The position numbers and the translations under genes were made by a program. From assembly GCF_024346975.1 (NCBI RefSeq), contig NZ_AP024886.1, positions 620,001-684,000 on the forward strand: DNA of 64,000 nt. The letters run 5' to 3'. Position 1 is the first letter of the stretch, and the number at the start of each line of letters is the position of its first letter. The DNA is from Vibrio neonatus. Lineage in GTDB: Bacteria; Pseudomonadota; Gammaproteobacteria; Enterobacterales; Vibrionaceae. Below, piece after piece: positions 36,642 to 46,640 of the stretch. The notes below the pieces were generated by a model. It made no database searches. It was given only the letters and a program-made list of their open reading frames with translations, and was not told where the DNA came from.

Positions 36642-37202
36642 ATGTCTGATGCATCCTTACCTCCTACCAGTGACGGTCTTGGGAGAAAATTCGCAAGGAG
36701 CGCTCTGTCTGTTGTTACTTATATTGTTAAAGCCATCATTGTGTTTGCCGTTATCGGTGGAGCGTCGGTTGCTTTGTCTCATCTAGGTGCCATCCACGGC
36801 ACAGATTTACCCGCAGAATATTTTAGTAATGGGCTTCCAAACATAGTCAAATTATTAGACTCGGAAGTGTTTATGGGGTTTGTCTTTTTCGTCACAGTCT
36901 CAGTGATCATTTACGTGCTGTATTTATTGTGGCAACTGCATGAAATTGCAGTACATAAAGCCTCGAATATGTCCAGCGCGCATACTCAAATCGTATTTGC
37001 TCTTTCTCTTTGTGGTTTGTTCATCAATAAAGCGTGGTGGGTATTAGCCATCATCATCGCCTTTACCCGTTGGGATGTGATTGGTGAATCTATTTCCAAG
37101 ATTATTCGTAATGGCACGGCTAGCTCAAAGAACATGCCTGCGCAAACGCAAACGCAAACGCAAACGCAAACGTCAATGCAAAATGAAAAGTCAGGAGAGT
37201 AA
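36642..37202 (+). CDS. Inner-membrane protein paired with HlyD-type gene
   Basis: A 186-residue membrane protein that I do not recognise. It has about three hydrophobic segments: residues 24-45, 76-98 and 115-140, the last with NKAWWVLAIIIAF. The cytoplasmic tail ends in a QTQTQTQTQT run. The gene ends 3 bp before the HlyD-type gene, with GGAGAG in its own tail acting as that gene's ribosome site, so the two are surely co-transcribed. In such pairs the small protein usually assists a membrane-fusion protein; no outer or inner pump partner is visible. The function is unknown. Confidence 0.7.
   Translation: MSDASLPPTSDGLGRKFARSALSVVTYIVKAIIVFAVIGGASVALSHLGAIHGTDLPAEYFSNGLPNIVKLLDSEVFMGFVFFVTVSVIIYVLYLLWQLHEIAVHKASNMSSAHTQIVFALSLCGLFINKAWWVLAIIIAFTRWDVIGESISKIIRNGTASSKNMPAQTQTQTQTQTSMQNEKSGE
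37142..37171 (+). repeat. Hexanucleotide tandem repeat (GCAAAC)x5
   Basis: Five copies of GCAAAC encode Gln-Thr pairs in the tail of the membrane protein. Length change would add or remove two residues per unit without shifting the frame, so this gives protein length variation but not on-off switching. Confidence 0.85.
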
Positions 37203-37205
37203 GCA

Positions 37206-38237
37206 ATGAAAGAGATTATGTTGCCTTACATTCTTATATGTTGGATTTTAGTCAAGATAGGCTTTATTAAATGGACGTTACGTAATGCCACCTTAATGGT
37301 GGGCACAGGCATGTTGATTGCCACCGCGTTATTCGTTGCGCACCGTTTTTGGTCACCAGCAGATTTAACCGATAGTACTACAGTGAAAGCGCCACATGCA
37401 GTATTAAGCCCGTTATTTGGGCAAGAAGTGGATGAGGTGTACGTCACTCATAACCAGATGGTGAAAAAGGGCGATCTCATTTACACCCTGCGCTCAGAAG
37501 ATACCGAATCCAAAATGGATAGCTTACAAGCGCAGAAAAAGGCCAGTGAAGCTGAAATTTTGTCTTTGAGACGCCAACAACAAAACGATAGAAAAACTCT
37601 ACAGCGTTTAGAAAAGCTAAAAGATTTTGCCCAAGAGTCGGAGAGAGACGATACTCGCACGCGCATCGAGACAGCAGAAGCGAACATCGCCGCCGCACAT
37701 GCGCAGATCATGAATATTGAAGCTCAGATGGCGACCGCCAAATGGGAACATGAGCGCCGCGAAGTACGTGCGCCATTTGATGGACAGTTGTCGATCACCA
37801 ATATTACCAGCGGTACTCGCACCGGTAACATGCACTTATATTCAACAGAGAAAAAGTTTGTTGAGATGAGAATCCCAGATCAAACCTATCGAGGTATTAA
37901 AAAAGGTCAATTTGCTGAGTTCTATGTGGACGCCTATCCTGGGGGGATTTTCCGCGGGCGAGTGCATAGCGTGACTACCGGCACTGGTGAAGCGCAAGTG
38001 CAAGTGCGTCAGGGTAGCCAACATGTCAGACAGCATGTAGGTAACAATATGAATTCCCACGGGCGTACCATTGTCATCGAATTTGAAGAGCCGCAAGGGT
38101 ATAACATTCCAATTGGTTCGACCGGCTCTGGCTGGGTGTCAGCGGAAAAACCGCACCCAATGCTTGGCTTTATGGATATCATCGGCGCTGCGACAGTACG
38201 GTTAAAGGCGTATAAAGCCTACTTGTCAGCCATGTAA
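37206..38237 (+). CDS. HlyD/EmrA-family membrane-fusion protein
   Basis: A 343-residue periplasmic adaptor anchored in the inner membrane. Hydrophobic segments lie at about residues 5-20 and 29-46. The first lipoyl half follows (HAVLSPLFGQEVDEVYVTHNQMVKKGDLIYTL), then a coiled-coil hairpin (about 98-185, rich in E, K, R, Q), the second lipoyl half (VRAPFDGQLSITNITSGT) and a beta-barrel. It fits the YibH/YiaV-type group of HlyD proteins that pair with a small membrane protein and not with an MFS or ABC pump. It is translationally close-coupled to the gene before it. The exported substrate is unknown. Confidence 0.82.
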   Translation: MKEIMLPYILICWILVKIGFIKWTLRNATLMVGTGMLIATALFVAHRFWSPADLTDSTTVKAPHAVLSPLFGQEVDEVYVTHNQMVKKGDLIYTLRSEDTESKMDSLQAQKKASEAEILSLRRQQQNDRKTLQRLEKLKDFAQESERDDTRTRIETAEANIAAAHAQIMNIEAQMATAKWEHERREVRAPFDGQLSITNITSGTRTGNMHLYSTEKKFVEMRIPDQTYRGIKKGQFAEFYVDAYPGGIFRGRVHSVTTGTGEAQVQVRQGSQHVRQHVGNNMNSHGRTIVIEFEEPQGYNIPIGSTGSGWVSAEKPHPMLGFMDIIGAATVRLKAYKAYLSAM

Positions 38238-38318
38238 TAGCAGATCATGACATGTTTAACCTCTAAAGGTGTAACACTCATTGTAATGGTTAGTATCTAA
38301 GATTATGTAGATGCACTG

Positions 38319-38355
38319 AAAGAAAGCATGGATTTATCGAATCTATGCTTTCTTT
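38319..38355 (+). terminator. Hairpin after the HlyD-type operon
   Basis: A 16-bp stem (38319-38334 with 38340-38355, one G-T pair) has a TATCG loop and lies ~80 bp past the HlyD-type stop. It ends in TTTCTTTG without a pure T run. Confidence 0.6.
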
Positions 38356-38404
38356 GCCGATTGGGGGAAGGGGTTATGTTGGCAAATTCATTTCCGCGCT
38401 AAAA

Positions 38405-38508
38405 CTTGCTATCACAAGCTTATGCATGATTTATCATTTGTAATGATAGCAATGCAGGAAACATCTTTTCTCTCTGCAAAATTCAAGACCTGACCCCATC
38501 GATATGTA
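38405..38508. repeat. 104-bp REP-like repeat, copy A
   Basis: It begins CTTGCTATCACAAGC, has an internal ATCATT/AATGAT hairpin, and ends TTCAAGACCTGACCCCA followed by a GATATGTA. Copy B at 38692-38795 has the same length and most of the same bases. Confidence 0.75.
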
Positions 38509-38691
38509 CATATGGATAAGTGTTGATTCCCTTAACTTGCGACCTATTTGCATTGTTTATGCAGGGAAATGTAGTAAATGTGTTCTTCCAAATGTTTTTA
38601 CAAACGCAAGTATTTGGAATGATTTTTCGCGTCCTTCTAAATTATCCGTTGCTGATTGGTCGTCAGAGTCTGACTCGAAATTACCCTCAAG

Positions 38692-38795
38692 CTTGTTATC
38701 ACAAGCTCATGCATGACCTATCATTTTTAATGATAGGAATGTGGGAAACATCTTTTTTCTTTGCAAAATTCAAGACCTGACCCCATTGATATGTA
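38692..38795. repeat. 104-bp REP-like repeat, copy B
   Basis: A direct repeat of copy A, 183 bp further on. The internal hairpin is perfect here (CCTATCATT / AATGATAGG). The GACCTGACCCCA end is of the sort found beside IS200-like or REP transposase genes in marine gammaproteobacteria. Confidence 0.75.
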
Positions 38796-38916
38796 GCACG
38801 ATTAAGCAAAGAAAAAACCTTAAGTGCCAACGTTGAAAAGTCGTGATCTACACAATCTTTGTTTCCATTACTGTAAGAGCTGTTAGCGGGGTATATATTA
38901 AAAGTTCTTAAATATC

Positions 38917-39951
38917 ATGGACGTAAACAATAAAATGAAAACAAGAAACTATGTCGCAGCGAGCCTTCTAAGCGCTGTTGCTATTGCTGTTAGTGGCTGC
39001 TCTCAAACTCCAGCGCAAACAGAGTCATTTGACTTTGTGATCGGCAATTCCACCATCAACCCAAATCTCTCTTCTGGTTCTGCAATGGTGGTAAACAATA
39101 GTAAAATTATTGTTTCAGGTGATGACTCACCATGGTTATTTGATGTGGCTGATGACTTTTCTATTGATAGCAAAACGCTTATCGACAACTTCCCAGTCAA
39201 TCAAGACAATCGCGTAGCCCACGCAACAAAACCTGATTTCGAGTCAATGACGCTGCTAAATTACAACAATCAACCTTATTACTTTGTGGTTGGTTCTGGC
39301 AGCAAAAAAGTGTTACGTGAAAATGCGTATCTAATCCCAGCTGATGGCGGGGATAACATCAAGTTATCGCTGTCACAATTCTATACTGATTTACACAGTG
39401 CTGCGGGTTTCAAAGACGAAGAAAAAATAAACATTGAAGGCATTGCGAATTCTGCAGATGAAACTTACATTTTCAACCGTGGTAATGAAGGTAAGAATGC
39501 AATCTTCACAATGAAAACTGCCGATATGTTGAATTATCTGCAAGGTAAGATCGATCATATTCCTTCATTGGATGTTGTAGAAATTACATTGCCTAGCATC
39601 AACGGTGTGCAAGCATGCTTATCTGGTGCAGATTTTTGGCAAAGTAGCAACAGCTTGATTTATACGGCTTCAGTTGAAGGTAATAATTCAAGTAGCGTGA
39701 ATGATGGTGAGATCCAAGGCAGTTTTGTTGGGGTGCTACCTATCGATGCACTTAACAATAAAGAGAGTCTTGATCTTACGCCATATAGCCAGTTGATACA
39801 AAATGCTGGCAAACCAGTGATCACCAAAGCGGAATCTATTGCAGTTGCTGAGCAAACTAGCGAGCAAGCATCGGGTTATGTAGTGAGTGATAATGACAAT
39901 GGTACAAGCCAGTTCTTTACCTTCACTATCCATAAGCCTTCCGCTTTATAA
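38917..39951 (+). CDS. Envelope lipoprotein, probably beta-propeller
   Basis: A 344-residue lipoprotein with lipobox AVSGC (C28). It has no family name that I can give with certainty. Repeated segments with SxWLFDVADDF, DFESMTLL, YYFVVGSGSKK, NIEGIANSADETYIFNRG and TKAESIAVAE look like blades of a beta-propeller of the SdiA-regulated or DUF6929 kind. The start may be at 38917 or at the ATG at 38935; neither has a clear ribosome site. The gene is intact although an IS3 element begins 17 bp past its stop. Two 104-bp repeats lie upstream. A role at the cell envelope is inferred from the lipobox only. Confidence 0.65.
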   Translation: MDVNNKMKTRNYVAASLLSAVAIAVSGCSQTPAQTESFDFVIGNSTINPNLSSGSAMVVNNSKIIVSGDDSPWLFDVADDFSIDSKTLIDNFPVNQDNRVAHATKPDFESMTLLNYNNQPYYFVVGSGSKKVLRENAYLIPADGGDNIKLSLSQFYTDLHSAAGFKDEEKINIEGIANSADETYIFNRGNEGKNAIFTMKTADMLNYLQGKIDHIPSLDVVEITLPSINGVQACLSGADFWQSSNSLIYTASVEGNNSSSVNDGEIQGSFVGVLPIDALNNKESLDLTPYSQLIQNAGKPVITKAESIAVAEQTSEQASGYVVSDNDNGTSQFFTFTIHKPSAL

Positions 39952-40034
39952 TTTTTAGCGAGTAGAATGTAGTGGTTTAATGATCCCGGACACCCAATTA
40001 GGTGATAAAGTCACCACAATTAATGAGGTGTTCA

Positions 40035-41194
<1,160 letters not shown>

Positions 41195-41380
41195 CCACTA
41201 CAAAGCTGGATTTGAACGGTGAAGTGAGAGTTTGAGTTAACTTAGACTGTTTTGCTAAAAACATTCGGCTTGATATATCCATAAACAGATCCTTCTATCT
41301 AAATATCTTCAAGATTATTGAAGCAAGTATGATGCCAATAGTTAACGTATTGTTTTTATTAGATAACTGCATTTTTATTT

Positions 41381-41397
41381 AGTGCCTGTCCTTAAAT
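41381..41397 (+). repeat. REP-like motif (GTGCCTGTCC type)
   Basis: AGTGCCTGTCCTTAAAT. The same core recurs at 41479 and 44291, and a relative occurs beside the RAYT gene. Confidence 0.6.
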
Positions 41398-41478
41398 TAT
41401 GATCTTTATTGGGGTAGAGTGCTCAGACTAAGTGCAGAAATAGCGGCGGTTTAAATCTCTGGTCTATTTGACAAACTA

Positions 41479-41498
41479 TTCGGTGCCTGTCCCTAAAT
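41479..41498 (+). repeat. REP-like motif (GTGCCTGTCC type)
   Basis: TTCGGTGCCTGTCCCTAAAT, ~100 bp after the previous copy and differing by one base in the core-to-tail part. Confidence 0.65.
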
Positions 41499-41585
41499 CG
41501 TTTATAAGTGCTTTGACGGATAAAGTGGCATTAGATCTTGAATCGACTAAGGTTTTTACAGGTGTTTTAAAAGTGAAGAGTTACT

Positions 41586-43373
41586 ATGCACGAAGATTGG
41601 GCTGCGCTAGGCATTGCTACTGTGGGTATTGTCGGTTTAGGTTGTCAATGGTTGGCTTGGCGATTGAAGCTTCCTGCCATTTTGTTCTTGCTGTTAGCTG
41701 GGATTATTGCAGGCCCTGTAACTGGTTGGTTTCAACCTCAACAAGTGATTGGTGAGCACTTTTTTGCGTTGGTATCACTGGCGGTCGCGGTCATTTTGTT
41801 TGAAGGTAGCTTAACTTTACGCTTTGCTGAAATAAAAGGTGTGAGTAATACAGTATGGTCAATTGTTTCCATTGGGGCATTGATCTCGTGGGCATTAACC
41901 AGTATTGCAACTCACTATTTATTGGGGTTTGAATGGTCTTTAGCACTGTTATTTGGCAGCTTAACCGTGGTTACAGGCCCTACGGTGATTGTTCCTTTAT
42001 TGCGAACCGTCCGTCCCACTTCTCGTTTATCCAATATTTTGCGCTGGGAAGGGATCTTAATTGATCCACTTGGTGCACTTTTTGTCGTCATGGTTTATGA
42101 GTTTATTATCTCTAGCAGCTCTTCACAAAGTTTTGAAGTCTTTGGCATTATTTTAGTCATTGGTTTTGGCGTCGGGATTGCAGCGGGTGCTACGATAGCA
42201 GCACTGTTGAGACGACGTTGGTTACCTGAATACTTACAACCGTTTGGTGTATTAACTGTGGTATTAGCGGTATTTGCTGTATCCAATTATCTTGAGTCTG
42301 AATCGGGACTACTCACGGTAACTGTGATGGGCATATGGCTGGCAAATGCTCGAGATGTCAATATCCAGAGTATTTTGCACTTTAAAGAGCACCTCACGGT
42401 TATGTTCATTACCGGCTTATTTATTTTGCTTGCCGCACGTATTGATCTTGAAGATTTTCATGCTTTGGGATGGAGCGCTGTCGTGTTATTTGTGGTTATT
42501 CAACTGCTCTCAAGACCGTTATCAATTTTTATTTCTACAGCTCGCAGCAGTTTACATTTCAAAGAAAAGTTGTTTTTGGCATGGGTAGCACCTAGGGGGA
42601 TTGTGGCCGCTTCTATTTCAGCATTGTTTGCTATTAAGCTTTATGCGTTTGGAGTTGAAGAAGCTAAGTTATTAGTTCCTTTAGTCTTTATGGTCATTAT
42701 TGGCACCGTTGTTTTACAAAGTGCGACAGCAAGGCCATTGGCAAATTTTCTAAGTGTGGCCGAACGTTCACCGAGAGGGTTTTTAATAATTGGTGCTAAT
42801 GATGTTGCCCGTGCTATGGCGCTAGCACTTGCAAAATACGATTTACGGGTGGTCGTTACCGATTCAAACTGGGATTACATTAGCCAAGCTAAGATGTCAG
42901 GGTTGGAGTTTTATTATGGTAACCCTACGTCCAGTCATGCGGATGAGTATTTAGATCTAATTGGAGTGGGGCATGTGGTTGCTTTGAGCCCTGATAAACA
43001 TTTTAACATTATGGCATGTATGCAGTATTTGTCTGATTTTGGTGAGAATAGAGTGTTTTGCCTTAAAGATCTAAAAACTGATGATGGAAATAAACATACT
43101 GTAAGCAAAGGCTCTTTTGGGCAAATACTGTTTGATGGAAAACACAGTTTTAAAAAGCTCGCGAGTTTAATCAACCAAGGTGCTGAAATTAAACACACTA
43201 CGCTAAGTGATGCTTTCACGTATAAAGACTATTTAAATCAATACAAAGATGCATTACTACAGCCACTTTTTGTGGTGACTGTCCTTAAAAGGATTCATAT
43301 GGTCAGTGACAACGCTTCATTTTCACCACAAGCGGGAGAAACGGTAGTCTCACTGATAAAATCAGCGGAATAG
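41586..43373 (+). CDS. CPA1-type cation/proton antiporter with RCK domain
   Basis: A 595-residue inner-membrane antiporter exchanging Na+ or K+ for H+. About 12 membrane segments occupy residues 1-385, with FEGSLTLRF, the GPTVIVPLLRTVRP stretch and RWEGILIDPLGALFVV, whose aspartate matches the conserved CPA1 ion-binding site. A cytoplasmic TrkA-N-like NAD(H)-binding region (about 395-510: RGFLIIGANDVARAMA, VVVTDSN) follows, but its Rossmann motif GANDVA departs from GxGxxG. A GAAGAG ribosome site lies 5 bp before the ATG. It resembles NhaP-type proteins that control pH and potassium. Which ion is exported cannot be read from the sequence. Confidence 0.85.
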   Translation: MHEDWAALGIATVGIVGLGCQWLAWRLKLPAILFLLLAGIIAGPVTGWFQPQQVIGEHFFALVSLAVAVILFEGSLTLRFAEIKGVSNTVWSIVSIGALISWALTSIATHYLLGFEWSLALLFGSLTVVTGPTVIVPLLRTVRPTSRLSNILRWEGILIDPLGALFVVMVYEFIISSSSSQSFEVFGIILVIGFGVGIAAGATIAALLRRRWLPEYLQPFGVLTVVLAVFAVSNYLESESGLLTVTVMGIWLANARDVNIQSILHFKEHLTVMFITGLFILLAARIDLEDFHALGWSAVVLFVVIQLLSRPLSIFISTARSSLHFKEKLFLAWVAPRGIVAASISALFAIKLYAFGVEEAKLLVPLVFMVIIGTVVLQSATARPLANFLSVAERSPRGFLIIGANDVARAMALALAKYDLRVVVTDSNWDYISQAKMSGLEFYYGNPTSSHADEYLDLIGVGHVVALSPDKHFNIMACMQYLSDFGENRVFCLKDLKTDDGNKHTVSKGSFGQILFDGKHSFKKLASLINQGAEIKHTTLSDAFTYKDYLNQYKDALLQPLFVVTVLKRIHMVSDNASFSPQAGETVVSLIKSAE

Positions 43374-43536
43374 ATGGTTTTTCTCCTTATTCATTACGCA
43401 ATGAATAAGGATATGTTTATGAATAAAGCCATTATGGAAAAAATTGTCCATAATGATTGGGTGAAATGAATCTTTTTGATGTACGCAGAACCTCGTAATA
43501 TGCACGCCATCGACAACGCTTATGAGGAATTTCTAC

Positions 43537-44196
43537 ATGTCGCATCCAATCATTAAAGATCTAAACAGCCGTTATACAGCTAAAAAATACGACGCAAATA
43601 AACGTATTTCTGCTGAAGATATGGAAGTGCTAAAAGAAGCTATTCGTTTATCTGCATCTTCAATTAATTCACAGCCTTGGAAATTTGTTGTGATTGAAAG
43701 TGAAGCAGCTAAGCAGCGTTTTCACGATACTTTTGCCAATATGCACCAATTTAATCAACCACATGCGAAAGAAGCGTCACACATTATCTTGTTTGCACAC
43801 AATCCCAAATACACCAAAGATGACTACCGAAAAGTGGTAGATGTTGAAGTTAGTTCAGGCCACCTTCCTGCCGACATGTACGACAACATGCTCAACGGTG
43901 CATTTGGTTTTGTTGATTTAAATACGGATGAAACAGGCTTTAACGGCAGTTGGACAAAAGCTCAGACCTATATTGCCGTGGGTAACACGTTACACACTTT
44001 AGCTCGCATGGGGATAGCCTCTACTCCGATGGAAGGTGTTGACTCAAAACTGATTGGTGAAATATTTGCTGAAGAGCTAGGTGATTATCAATGTGATTTT
44101 GCTTTAGCTATTGGCTACCACTTAGATGGCGAGGATTACAATTACGGTAAACCTAAAGCGCGTTTAGCTACTGAAGATGTGATTACAGTTATTTAG
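43537..44196 (+). CDS. nfsB: NAD(P)H nitroreductase, NfsB/FRase I type
   Basis: A 219-residue FMN-dependent oxidoreductase that reduces nitroaromatics, flavins or quinones with NAD(P)H in the cytoplasm. The sequence has the nitroreductase pattern: SRYTAKKYD near the N-terminus, RLSASSINSQPWKFVVIES for FMN binding, then KAQTYIAVGNTLHTLARMGIASTPMEGVD and a C-terminal KPKARLA. It resembles V. fischeri FRase I and E. coli NfsB in length. I start it at the ATG at 43537, which has GAGG 9 bp upstream, and not at the outer 43522 frame start. It ends with a good terminator and stands alone. Confidence 0.85.
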   Translation: MSHPIIKDLNSRYTAKKYDANKRISAEDMEVLKEAIRLSASSINSQPWKFVVIESEAAKQRFHDTFANMHQFNQPHAKEASHIILFAHNPKYTKDDYRKVVDVEVSSGHLPADMYDNMLNGAFGFVDLNTDETGFNGSWTKAQTYIAVGNTLHTLARMGIASTPMEGVDSKLIGEIFAEELGDYQCDFALAIGYHLDGEDYNYGKPKARLATEDVITVI

Positions 44197-44221
44197 TCGT
44201 GAGTTGCGAGAGATTTAATAG

Positions 44222-44247
44222 AGGCTAGGTGTAAACCTAGCCTTTTT
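44222..44247 (+). terminator. Terminator of nitroreductase gene
   Basis: Stem AGGCTAGGT (44222-44230) pairs with ACCTAGCCT (44235-44243), then a T run to 44247. Confidence 0.92.
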
Positions 44248-44290
44248 CGTGTTTGTAACATCGCCATTATATTGGCTACTTTTTATTGAA

Positions 44291-44310
44291 TTCGGTGCCT
44301 GTCCTTAAAT
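44291..44310 (+). repeat. REP-like motif (GTGCCTGTCC type)
   Basis: TTCGGTGCCTGTCCTTAAAT, the third copy of this motif, in the 298-bp gap before the SDR gene. Confidence 0.65.
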
Positions 44311-44494
44311 CTTGATTTAAAATTTGTGAGTTAGAGCACAGAGACCTTATATACCTATTTAAATAAAAAGCATATTGTATTACAATTATGCGAGTTGCTA
44401 GAAGTGTATGGGATTTGCCTGTTTATATAAGGCTTACTCATTGAATTATCGACACTTTTAGTGAAGCCTAAAATTAAACAAAGAGAACATCAAT

Positions 44495-45250
44495 ATGTCT
44501 AATAAAGTAGCATTTATCTCAGGCGCAACTGGAGGCATCGGCTTTCAAGTTGCAAAACGTCTTGGTCAAGATGGATACACAGTCGTTCTTAACGGCATCG
44601 AAGATGACAAAGGCGCAGAGCGTCTAGTTGAGCTTAAAGAAGCTGGTATCAAAGCTGAGTACTACGGTTTTGACGTAACTGATGAGCATGCAGTAACTGC
44701 TAACATCAATGCTATTGGCGAAAAATACGGTCAAATCGACGTTGTAGTAAACAACGCTGGTGGCCTAGGTGGTCGTAGCCCAATCGAAGGCATGGAAACT
44801 GATTTCTTCCGTAAAGTAATGGCTCTTAACCTTGATAGCGCGTTCTTCGTATCTCGTGCTGCAATCCCATTCTTGAAGAAGTCTGATAATGCATCAATCA
44901 TCAACTTCACTTCAAACGCTGCTTGGAACGCTGGTGGCCCTGGTGCTGGTATCTACGGTACTTCTAAAGCTGCAGTACACACTCTAACACGTGCGCTAGC
45001 TAAAGAACTTGCTCCTGCAAACATCCGTGTTAATGCTGTATCTCCTGGTACTATCGATACTCCATTCCATGCGCAAATCAAAGCGACTAAGCCAGAAGTA
45101 TTCGCTTCTTGGGCTAACAGCATTATGCTAGGTCGTCTAGGTCAACCAGAAGAAGTTGCATCTGCAATTTCTTTCCTAGTAAGCAAAGATGCTTCGTTCA
45201 TCACAGCTGAAACGCTACAAATCGGTGGTGGTCAAGCTCTAGGTATTTAA
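44495..45250 (+). CDS. Short-chain dehydrogenase/reductase
   Basis: A 251-residue classical SDR. SGATGGIG (about residues 8-15) binds the cofactor, NNAG follows at about 87-90, and the catalytic set is Ser in INFTSNAAW, Tyr and Lys in IYGTSKAA. The end SFITAETLQIGGGQALGI is typical of 3-oxoacyl- or hydroxyacid-type SDRs. Codon use is strongly biased (GGT, CGT, AAC, CTA), like the two abundant lyases, so it is highly expressed. Sphingomonas and Flavobacterium alginate users have SDRs that reduce the alginate monomer product DEH. Nearness to the lyases makes that a candidate role, but it is inference; the nearest lyase is 8 kb away. Confidence 0.85.
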   Translation: MSNKVAFISGATGGIGFQVAKRLGQDGYTVVLNGIEDDKGAERLVELKEAGIKAEYYGFDVTDEHAVTANINAIGEKYGQIDVVVNNAGGLGGRSPIEGMETDFFRKVMALNLDSAFFVSRAAIPFLKKSDNASIINFTSNAAWNAGGPGAGIYGTSKAAVHTLTRALAKELAPANIRVNAVSPGTIDTPFHAQIKATKPEVFASWANSIMLGRLGQPEEVASAISFLVSKDASFITAETLQIGGGQALGI

Positions 45251-45292
45251 TTACCGCTTTAAACTCACAATTAGTTTAATTGCTTGAATTGA

Positions 45293-45329
45293 AACAGTAG
45301 GTCTTGATAAAAGATCTGCTGTTTTTTTT
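45293..45329 (+). terminator. Terminator of SDR gene
   Basis: A 13-bp stem with two G-T pairs (45293-45305 with 45311-45323) and a run of T to 45329. Confidence 0.85.
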
Positions 45330-45549
45330 ATATGGTTCGATAATTATCAAGGACACACACCGAATAAAAATTAAGTTTTATTTCTGACATCTAAAGCAAC
45401 GTATATTTGCTTGATACTTATTCGAATGAAATTGGTTGACCTTTTACTTCATGGTTTTGTGTATGCTTGAATTGGTAGCCGATCATTTTAGGAAGGATAT
45501 ATTTTATCCTGCAATTTTTTCTCTTCACATTTAGAGAATAAGAAACTAC

Positions 45550-46518
45550 TTAATTTAACCAATACATATGTATCTTCGATTTACCTAGCAGTAACTTAGC
45601 ATGTTCAATTTGATATAGCCTCGTACTGATCGCTGTCGTTCGACGACGCTCTAGATGGGTACAGACCTTAATCCAGTGTTGTTGATCAAAGCTAAGTCTT
45701 TGTAAGATAGGGGGTAGAGTATGGTCTATAGACGCTTTTCCTTCTCTGAACTCTTGTGCTGTCCAGTCCACTAATTCAATATAATCCATCAGCTTGAATG
45801 GAATACCACTTTGAGTTTCATTACTTGAATGACCAATAAACGGGCATAGGTAATTTGGTGAAATGCAGCCATTTCCGAGGGCATCTAACCTAGCCTTGAT
45901 TGAAGTATATTCAGATGCTTCAGGCATTTTAGCTGTACTTGCTCTGATTGGATTGAGATCGACATAAGCCATTGCGGCTAAAAGTGCTTGGTCATCGAGT
46001 AATGCTTGGCTTTTAAAACGACTCTCCCAAAAATGGCCTTTACAGTTGTCTTCTCTGTTAGCTTTACATGCGATTTCAAAATTTAAGTCTTTCATAAACC
46101 AACTTAAATCCCATAATCTCTTTCGCCAGAGCTCGATGATTTTGTTGCATTTTTCTTCTTCAGCACGGTTAGTTAGTTCTTTTCTTAACCAGCGTTTTAT
46201 CAATAAAGGAAGTTTATGATCAAGGCTCCATCTTTCTACAACCTCGAGTTGTGATAAAGCTAATGCTTTGTTTTTATTGATATATAATACCAGATGATAA
46301 TGATTACTCATAATGGCGTAAGCACAAACGTCGATACAGTAACAGTATGTCAATGCAATAAGCTTTTGCTCGACCCATTGCTTTCTATGATTGTAACAAG
46401 TGCGCTTTTTGTAGTCGTGACCGCATAAATAACTTTGTCGGACACATCGAGATACGCAGTGGTAATAAGGAGTAGCGTCAATCGATACTAGTTGTTTGCG
46501 TGCAGTGGTCATATTCAT
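45550..46518 (-). CDS. REP-associated tyrosine transposase (RAYT)
   Basis: A 322-residue Y1/HUH-type enzyme that nicks single-stranded REP hairpins. YYHCVSRCVRQSYLCG near the N-terminus, the metal-binding HUH pair in SNHYHLVLYI (HYH), and the region MAYVDLNPIRAS carrying the catalytic tyrosine are all present. The C-terminal half is longer than in IS200 TnpA and fits the RAYT group of large proteobacterial transposases. I start it at the ATG at 46518, which has AAGAG just before it. No transposon ends flank it; instead REP-like motifs lie in its upstream region and nearby gaps, as expected of a domesticated REPtron. Confidence 0.88.
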   Translation of the reverse strand: MNMTTARKQLVSIDATPYYHCVSRCVRQSYLCGHDYKKRTCYNHRKQWVEQKLIALTYCYCIDVCAYAIMSNHYHLVLYINKNKALALSQLEVVERWSLDHKLPLLIKRWLRKELTNRAEEEKCNKIIELWRKRLWDLSWFMKDLNFEIACKANREDNCKGHFWESRFKSQALLDDQALLAAMAYVDLNPIRASTAKMPEASEYTSIKARLDALGNGCISPNYLCPFIGHSSNETQSGIPFKLMDYIELVDWTAQEFREGKASIDHTLPPILQRLSFDQQHWIKVCTHLERRRTTAISTRLYQIEHAKLLLGKSKIHMYWLN

Positions 46519-46640
46519 CAACTCTTAAAAAATCAGATAGAGTTTATTTAGCCGTTAATGAATAAAAAATCACGGTATTGCGTAGAAAATCATACTGTAT
46601 TTGGTACTTTTAAAGGATTCATATCAAGATTTGATTAAGG

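Larger units (their letters stand above)
38238..38916. other. Non-coding region with paired 104-bp repeats
   Basis: This 679-bp stretch has no credible gene; the short plus-strand ORFs run through the repeats. It holds the terminator-like hairpin at 38319-38355 and two direct repeats at 38405-38508 and 38692-38795, described separately. The last 120 bp should contain the promoter of the lipoprotein gene. Confidence 0.6.
41203..41585. other. Intergenic region with two REP-like motifs
   Basis: This 383-bp AT-rich stretch between the IS and the antiporter gene has no gene. It holds two copies of a GTGCCTGTCC motif, at 41381-41397 and 41479-41498, described separately. The ribosome site GAAGAG precedes the antiporter ATG. 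Confidence 0.5.

Noticed and set aside
37142..37171. GCAAAC repeat as an on-off phase-variation tract
   Set aside because: The 6-bp unit keeps the frame; it can only change protein length.
38504..38780. Two overlapping plus-strand ORFs of 70 and 86 residues
   Set aside because: They run through the 104-bp repeats, lack ribosome sites and have no coding signature.
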